A stretch of 64,000 nt of DNA from Labilithrix sp. (GTDB taxonomy: Bacteria; Myxococcota; Polyangia; Polyangiales; Polyangiaceae): positions 134,704 to 198,703 of the forward strand of contig JAQBQL010000243.1 in the NCBI GenBank assembly GCA_028287035.1, in the 5' to 3' direction. The notes beneath the pieces were generated by a model. The model ran no database searches. It saw nothing but the letters and a program-made list of their open reading frames with translations, and was not told where the DNA came from. The position numbers and the translations under genes were made by a program. Numbering within the stretch: position 1 is the stretch's first letter; every line of letters starts with the position of its first letter. Below are positions 59,544 to 64,000 of this stretch, piece after piece.

Positions 59544-60455
59544 ATGCTGGTCGGGCGCGGCAAGATGGAGATCGGCGACGTCGTCTATGCCGCGACGCAG
59601 GCCTTCGAGCGCTCGTTCCGCGTGTACCTCGAGGTCCATCACGGCACCATCTGGGATACGCGTTTCGTCAGGGCGATCGCGCGCGAAGGCGGCGGGCGGC
59701 CGGTCGTGTACGTGCTCCTCGAAGGCTGGCTCGCGTGGCACGCGCACCCCCTCGGTGCCCTGCACGCGCCGTGCGTCTTCGTGGCTTCCCAGGACGTGGT
59801 CGACGGCATGGGTGGCCCGCCATTCGCGCTCACCGCCGGCGGCAACCCCTGCGGCACCGTCCAGCTTCGCCTCATGGAAGGTCCCGATCTCGCAGACGGG
59901 AGCCCTCGTCTCGTGACGGACGCACGCCCCATCATCGAGGCGGCGCGGGCCATCGCCAGCGCCACCGAGGACGACCTGCGCGGCCCGGTCGCCGCGCTCC
60001 TCGTTGCCTGTGCAAACGCCGGCGTGGCGCCGCCTGGGCTCGCCCAGGGCATCACCAGGCAGGAGTCACGGAACCTGACGCGGATCTGGACGGCGCTGCG
60101 CGCCCGTCACCTGCTCGTCGAGGGCTTCCCCGCCCTCGAGGGCGTCGCCGACGCCGCCGGCCTCTCGATGCGCCACGTGGCGCGCGCACTCGAGGAGATC
60201 ATCTCGGCCTTCAACCTCGAATGGCGCGGCTGGCGCGACGTCATCAACGACATGCGCCTTCGCTGGGCGGTGATGCTGCTGTCCTCGAGCTCGGTCCCCA
60301 TCAACGAGGTAGCGCGCTCGGCGGGATATGGCAGCGCCACCGCCCTCGGAACGGCGCTGCGCAAGGCGGGATTACCGGGACCCCGTGACGTGCGAGCGCT
60401 GATCATGGAGCGCGAGAGCGAGCGCCTCGCGCGTGCGGGTCAAAGGCAATTGTAG
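59544..60455 (+). CDS. AraC-family transcriptional regulator
   Basis: A 303-aa regulator. The N-terminal half is a sensor without clear family features (YVLLEGWLAWHAHPLGALHA, GGNPCGTVQLRLMEGPDLAD). The C-terminal ~100 residues hold an AraC-type double helix-turn-helix (FPALEGVADAAGLSMRHVAR, ALEEIISAFNLEWRGWRDVI, then RLRWAVMLLSSSSVPINEVA, RSAGYGSATALGTALRKAGL). The second HTH has the usual I-x-x-(V/I)-A-x-x-x-G-(Y/F) core, though the F-x-R-x-F part is replaced by LGTALRKA. It follows the translocase fusion by 44 bp on the same strand and could be co-transcribed. Its last 16 bp overlap the convergent lipoprotein gene. Inducer and targets are unknown. Confidence 0.8.
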   Translation: MLVGRGKMEIGDVVYAATQAFERSFRVYLEVHHGTIWDTRFVRAIAREGGGRPVVYVLLEGWLAWHAHPLGALHAPCVFVASQDVVDGMGGPPFALTAGGNPCGTVQLRLMEGPDLADGSPRLVTDARPIIEAARAIASATEDDLRGPVAALLVACANAGVAPPGLAQGITRQESRNLTRIWTALRARHLLVEGFPALEGVADAAGLSMRHVARALEEIISAFNLEWRGWRDVINDMRLRWAVMLLSSSSVPINEVARSAGYGSATALGTALRKAGLPGPRDVRALIMERESERLARAGQRQL

Positions 60456-61381
60456 CCGTTGCTACACGCCTTGATCCCGTTCGTGCAGGACTGCGCGGCA
60501 ATACCAACGTCACCGTACGTTCCGTACTGGCAACCGCCGTTCGTGGGCGCGCTCGCCGTCGACGGCGTGACCATCGAGATCTGTCCGAGCAGCGTCCCGT
60601 CGGAGATGTTGTAGATGAGGTAGTTGTCGGTGCGGCCCGACATCATCTCGGTGGTGCTGTCGAGGACCACGCGGACTCCCTGCTGGCGGCCCGTCGCCTG
60701 GTACTGCGCGGCCATCGCGTCGATCTGCATGTCCGAGAGCTTGCCGAGCGCGAAGATGGCGACGCTCAGCGGATACGACATGGGAATCACGGACGAGAAC
60801 GCGCTCGCGTTCTGGTAGTTCCGCGCCGTCTTCATGTCGTCGAAGAAGCGCACCGCGTCGCCGTCGTTGAAGCCGGCTTCGCTCCGCTCGTCGTGATAGG
60901 TGTACCAGGAGTTCCAGTAGTCGCTCGTCGTGCGAAACACGCCGTCACGCGGGATGTTGCTGCTGTTCGCCGGGGCGCTGCTGCCTCCCCCGCCGCCGCC
61001 GCCACCCGAGCCCGGGGTCCCGGCCGGCGAACCGGTGCCGCCCGAAGGCGTGCCGCCGCCCGATCCGTAGGTCGGCGTCGGGTAACCGCCGCTCGAGCTG
61101 GTGCTGCCATACCCGTCGGCGCTGCTGCTCGCGGACGTGCTGCACGAGCCGCCGTAGCGGCAGTTCACGTCGATCGCGCTGAGCGCCTGCGACGTCGTGT
61201 ACTCGTCGTGCCACTCGCCGGCCATGCCGCTGCACGAGCAGTACATCATCTCCGCGCTCGTCGCCTTGCCGACGTGCTCCGCCCCGTCGCCCGGCTGCTC
61301 GTCCGTGGCAGCGGCGGGTGCGGCGCAGCCCGCGAGCGCGAGACCGAACACGCCCGCAAACATTAATCCATCCGTCTTCAT
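60440..61381 (-). CDS. Secreted lipoprotein with Gly/Ser linker
   Basis: A 313-aa exported protein. MKTDGLMFAGVFGLALAGCA has lipidation at Cys19. A short Cys motif (MMYCSCSGMAGEWHDEYTTS) and NCRYGGSCSTSASSSADGYG precede a long Gly/Ser/Thr/Pro linker with a run of eight glycines (about 125-140). The C-terminal domain (GVFRTTSDYWNSWYTYHDER, FALGKLSDMQIDAMAAQYQA, YLIYNISDGTLLGQISMVTP) ends in another Cys cluster (GGCQYGTYGDVGIAAQSCTN, KACSNGYNC). No family is recognised. The start at 61381 directly precedes the signal peptide. It is convergent with the AraC gene and divergent from the OGT gene. Confidence 0.7.
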   Translation of the reverse strand: MKTDGLMFAGVFGLALAGCAAPAAATDEQPGDGAEHVGKATSAEMMYCSCSGMAGEWHDEYTTSQALSAIDVNCRYGGSCSTSASSSADGYGSTSSSGGYPTPTYGSGGGTPSGGTGSPAGTPGSGGGGGGGGSSAPANSSNIPRDGVFRTTSDYWNSWYTYHDERSEAGFNDGDAVRFFDDMKTARNYQNASAFSSVIPMSYPLSVAIFALGKLSDMQIDAMAAQYQATGRQQGVRVVLDSTTEMMSGRTDNYLIYNISDGTLLGQISMVTPSTASAPTNGGCQYGTYGDVGIAAQSCTNGIKACSNGYNCL

Positions 61382-61527
61382 GACTACTGGCTCCTGGCTA
61401 ATCCGTGTTTCGGAATGAGTCCCCCGGCTTCTACCATCCGACATGTGGTCAGGCACTCCATCGTTTCTGCCATCGACGTCGTCAATACCGCGAATATGGG
61501 TCGCTCGACGAAAGGCCAGATTCCGCT

Positions 61528-63582
61528 ATGAAGCTTCCGATGACTCCCCAGGAAGCAGACCGCCTCCTCGCCCGCGGGCTCGAGCGTCTCATGGCGAACG
61601 AGCTCGCCGAGGCCGACCACCTCCTTCGCACCGTCCTCGAGGCCTGGCCGCAGTTCGGGCAAGCGAACGCGCTGCGCGCCGCGGTCGCGCATCGGTCGGG
61701 TGACGTCGAGGCGGCAAGGCGGCACCTCGAGCGCGCGGTCGAGGTCGATGCGGCGTGTCCCGAGCACCCGTGCAACCTCGCGGTCATCCTCTGCGAGCTC
61801 GGACGTCATGCCGATGCCGAGCGCACCCTGCGTCGCGCGCTCGCGGCTCGGGCCGAGCACATCGAGACCCGCATGAACCTCGGCACGGTGCTGGCGAGCT
61901 CCGGCCGCCACGAGGAGGCGCTCGCGTGCTTCGACCGTGCCTCGGCCATGAAGCCAGACCTCGCCGACGCGCACCGTCACGCAGCCGCCGCGCTGACGCG
62001 TCTCGGCCGCAAGGTCGAGGCCATCGGGGCCCTGGCGCGGCTCCGGCGGCTCCGGCCCGAGGACGTGACGGCGGCGCTCGATTCGGCGGTCCTCCTCCGT
62101 GACACGGGACGAGCCGGAGAGTCCGCGAAGGCCTACCGGGAGGCACTGGCGCTCGGTCCCCTCTCGCCGGTCGCGCGGATGGAGATGCTCTTCACGCTTC
62201 GTCAGATCTGCGCGTGGGACGAGGCGGAGCCGCTCCTCGCCGAGCTGCTCGCGTCCCGGTCGTGCGCCGACGTGGACGGCTGGGTGGTCCCGTTCTTCGA
62301 GCTGGCCCTGCCCCTCTCACCTGTTCGTCTGCGCGATGACGCCGCCAAGCACGCTCGCACGATGACCGCGGGGATCACTCCGGTCCAGCACCCGGTGGGT
62401 GCACCGCTCGGGGGACGCCGCCTGCGCGTGGGCTACGTGTCGGCGGACTTCCGCGAGCATCCTCTCTCGCACCTCATGCAGGGGCTCTTCCGGCATCACG
62501 ATCGCGCGGTGGTGGAGGTGTTCCTCTACTCGCTCGGTCCCGACGACGGGAGCACGTACCGCAGGCGCATCGAGGCGGACGCCGAGCACTTCGTCGACCT
62601 CGCAGCGCTCGACGAGGAGGCGTGCGCCGCGCGGATCCGCGCCGACGGGATCGACGTGCTGGTCGACCTCATGGGCCACACCTCGCGCAGCCGGTTCCGG
62701 ATATTCGCCTATCGCCCGGCGCCCTTGCAGGCCACATACATGGGATTCGCGGGAACGCTCGGCGCCGACTGCATCGATTACCAGATCGTCGACCGCACCA
62801 TCGTGCCACCCGAGCTGGCGCCGTTCTTCACCGAGCGCCTCGCGTACCTGCCCGACACGTACATGGTGACGGACGACGAGCAGGCGATCGAGCAGAACGC
62901 CCTGACCCGCGCCTCGTGCGGGCTTCCCGACGAGGCGGTCGTCTTCGCGTGCTTCAACGCGCCGCAGAAGATCGAGCCCGAGGTCTTCACGAGCTGGACG
63001 AGGATCATGTCGCGGGTGCCGGGGAGCGTCCTCTGGTTGCTCGACATGCCCGAGGAGGCGCGGGAGAACCTGCGGGCGTTCGCGGCCGAGCGAGGGGTCG
63101 CAGGGGAGCGCCTCGTCTTCGCGCCGCGCTGGCGGAAGTCCGTTCACCTGGCGCGACTCCGCCTCGCCGACCTCGCGCTCGACACCTTCTACTTCGGCGC
63201 GCACACCACCGCGGTCGACGCGCTCTGGGCAGGCCTGCCGGTCGTGACGTGCCCCGGGGCGACGTTCGCCTCGCGCGTCGGTGCCAGCGTGCTCGGCGCG
63301 ATGGGCCTTGCCGACCTCGTGGCGCCGGATCGTGCGGGGTACGAGGCCCTCGCCGTTCGTCTTGCCGAGGGTCCGGAGGAGCGGGCAGCAGTCCGCCGGC
63401 GCCTCGCCGAGAACCGGTCCACCGCGCCGCTCTTCGACACGCGGCGGTTCGCGCGGCACATCGAGCGGGCGTTCCACATGATGCACGAGGCGCGCGTCGC
63501 CGGTGAGCTGCCGCCCGTCATCGACGTGCCGGCCCTGCCCTCGAACGGCACGTCGTTCCTGGCTACTCGGTACGCCGGATGA
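61528..63582 (+). CDS. TPR-containing O-GlcNAc transferase-like (SPINDLY-type) glycosyltransferase
   Basis: A 684-aa GT41-family protein. N-terminal TPR repeats occupy about 8-250 (EADHLLRTVLEAWPQFGQAN, AARRHLERAVEVDAACPEHP, IETRMNLGTVLASSGRHEEA, LADAHRHAAAALTRLGRKVE). The catalytic region runs from about 295 to 640: RRLRVGYVSADFREHPLSHL, IDVLVDLMGHTSRSRFRIFA, RPAPLQATYMGFAGTLGADC, VVFACFNAPQKIEPEVFTSW, LALDTFYFGAHTTAVDALWA, GLPVVTCPGATFASRVGASV. These are the conserved OGT/SPY blocks, including the YMGFAGTxGxxxIDY and GAHTTxVDxLWxGLPVVT motifs. It should transfer a sugar from an NDP-sugar to protein targets in the cytoplasm. Its 3' end overlaps the parvulin gene by 20 bp. Confidence 0.95.
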   Translation: MKLPMTPQEADRLLARGLERLMANELAEADHLLRTVLEAWPQFGQANALRAAVAHRSGDVEAARRHLERAVEVDAACPEHPCNLAVILCELGRHADAERTLRRALAARAEHIETRMNLGTVLASSGRHEEALACFDRASAMKPDLADAHRHAAAALTRLGRKVEAIGALARLRRLRPEDVTAALDSAVLLRDTGRAGESAKAYREALALGPLSPVARMEMLFTLRQICAWDEAEPLLAELLASRSCADVDGWVVPFFELALPLSPVRLRDDAAKHARTMTAGITPVQHPVGAPLGGRRLRVGYVSADFREHPLSHLMQGLFRHHDRAVVEVFLYSLGPDDGSTYRRRIEADAEHFVDLAALDEEACAARIRADGIDVLVDLMGHTSRSRFRIFAYRPAPLQATYMGFAGTLGADCIDYQIVDRTIVPPELAPFFTERLAYLPDTYMVTDDEQAIEQNALTRASCGLPDEAVVFACFNAPQKIEPEVFTSWTRIMSRVPGSVLWLLDMPEEARENLRAFAAERGVAGERLVFAPRWRKSVHLARLRLADLALDTFYFGAHTTAVDALWAGLPVVTCPGATFASRVGASVLGAMGLADLVAPDRAGYEALAVRLAEGPEERAAVRRRLAENRSTAPLFDTRRFARHIERAFHMMHEARVAGELPPVIDVPALPSNGTSFLATRYAG

Positions 63583-64000
63583 TGTGGAAGCCGTAGCGCG
63601 TCTCCACGATGTCCGACGTGCCGCCGGGCTCGAGGGCGAACGCCGCCGACGTGAACGGCGCCGGGAATCGCGCGCGCGAGAACGCCCCGAGCTCGCCACC
63701 ACGCGCGCGGGTCGCGTCGTCGCCGTACTCGGCGGCGAGCTGCACGAAGTCCTCGCCCTGACGGACTCGCTGCAAGCACTCCTCGGCGCGAGCGCGTGCC
63801 TCCTCGCGCGAACGGGTCTGCTCGGACGACATGGCGCCGGCGTACGCGACGAGGATGTGACTCGCGCGGATCGACTCGCCGGGTGGCAGCGGCCGGCGCG
63901 CCGGTGCCGCGGCGAGCACCGGAACGACAGGCGACGCCGCAGTGGGCGCCGGCGGAGCCCCGCGCACGGGAGCCGGTGAGGGCGGGACCTCCGACGGCGG
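63563..64000 (-). CDS. Parvulin-type peptidyl-prolyl isomerase, 3' part (runs off the right edge)
   Basis: The last ~145 residues of a protein whose start lies beyond the window. A Pro/Ala-rich segment (SEVPPSPAPVRGAPPAPTAA) leads to a full parvulin domain: SIRASHILVAYAGAMSSEQT, EEARARAEECLQRVRQGEDF, VQLAAEYGDDATRARGGELG, FSRARFPAPFTSAAFALEPG, TSDIVETRYGFHIIRRTE. The ASHILVA strand, GG(D/E)LG and ETRYGFHII are the family landmarks. The Pro-rich stretch before the domain looks like a tether, so the full protein may be exported or a lipoprotein. The stop overlaps the OGT gene tail by 20 bp (convergent). It would assist folding of exported proteins; localisation is inferred. Confidence 0.85.
   Translation of the reverse strand, partial: PPSEVPPSPAPVRGAPPAPTAASPVVPVLAAAPARRPLPPGESIRASHILVAYAGAMSSEQTRSREEARARAEECLQRVRQGEDFVQLAAEYGDDATRARGGELGAFSRARFPAPFTSAAFALEPGGTSDIVETRYGFHIIRRTE

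Noticed and set aside
60960..61030. Simple GC-rich repeat in the lipoprotein gene at 60.4 kb
   Set aside because: It is the coding sequence of a polyglycine/serine linker in frame with the protein, not a separate repeat element.
1..64000. tRNA, rRNA, CRISPR, insertion sequence or prophage
   Set aside because: None found: no direct-repeat/spacer pattern, no transposase or integrase motif, no tRNA-like cloverleaf or rRNA core sequence was recognised on either strand.

Overview
The window is about 70% GC and densely packed with genes on both strands. It has the look of a Myxococcota (myxobacterial) chromosome, most likely from the Polyangiales side of the phylum. This is an inference from the very high GC, the many predicted lipoproteins with Cys- or Asp/Ser/Gly-rich N-termini, the PAS-type histidine kinases without a linked response regulator, the AgmX-like secreted proteins and the many regulator/enzyme pairs. 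I see no rRNA, tRNA, CRISPR array, insertion sequence or prophage. The genus cannot be fixed from the sequence alone.

Layout. 1-7 kb: the 5' part of a COG2509-type FAD dehydrogenase running off the left edge, a divergent small protein with an HxxxH motif, a decayed stretch with a TetR remnant, a small lipoprotein, a convergent GT2 glycosyltransferase / UDP-galactopyranose mutase pair, a DUF427 protein and a frameshifted repeat protein. 7-22 kb: housekeeping and stress enzymes with local regulators (HD hydrolase, GST coupled to an ECF sigma factor, DHFR-like reductase, TetR/SDR and LysR/SDR divergent pairs, F420-type NADP reductase, AraC regulator, SAM methyltransferase, VOC protein, a second ECF sigma factor coupled to an alpha/beta hydrolase). 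22-36 kb: accessory proteins, including a frameshifted hemerythrin-DUF3565-DUF1971 fusion, a probable double immunity protein, an HNH nuclease, a coupled pair of secreted lipoproteins of 684 and 308 aa, an arylamine N-acetyltransferase and a methyltransferase pseudogene. 36-56 kb: mostly envelope and signalling. It holds a hybrid PAS histidine kinase, a PAS histidine kinase without receiver, and an operon encoding a DUF4384 lipoprotein, an exported CHAT-protease protein with a C-terminal beta-barrel-like region, and another lipoprotein. A polytopic sugar-transferase-like protein and a run of lipoproteins follow. 56-64 kb: a nucleotide-translocase-like / HEAT / cyclic-nucleotide-binding fusion, an AraC regulator, a Cys-rich lipoprotein, a TPR-OGT (SPINDLY-type) glycosyltransferase and the 3' part of a parvulin isomerase running off the right edge.

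How genes work together. The clearest linked units are: GST + ECF sigma (GTGA overlap); ECF sigma + alpha/beta hydrolase (ATGA overlap); TetR with its divergent SDR across an inverted repeat; the lipoprotein pair at 29-32 kb (ATGA overlap, shared DDLSE motif after the lipobox); and the DUF4384 lipoprotein + CHAT/barrel protein (ATGA overlap). The last unit is the best candidate for an undescribed system: a caspase-like CHAT domain with intact His and Cys behind a signal peptide, ending in an outer-membrane-barrel-like domain, coupled to a lipoprotein from a family often found beside CHAT proteins. Two genes (5.7-6.7 kb and 23.1-24.0 kb) each need a one-base frameshift to be read through, and two genes (TetR at 1.9 kb, LCM methyltransferase at 35.1 kb) are truncated remnants. 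Assembly error has to be excluded for the two frameshifts.
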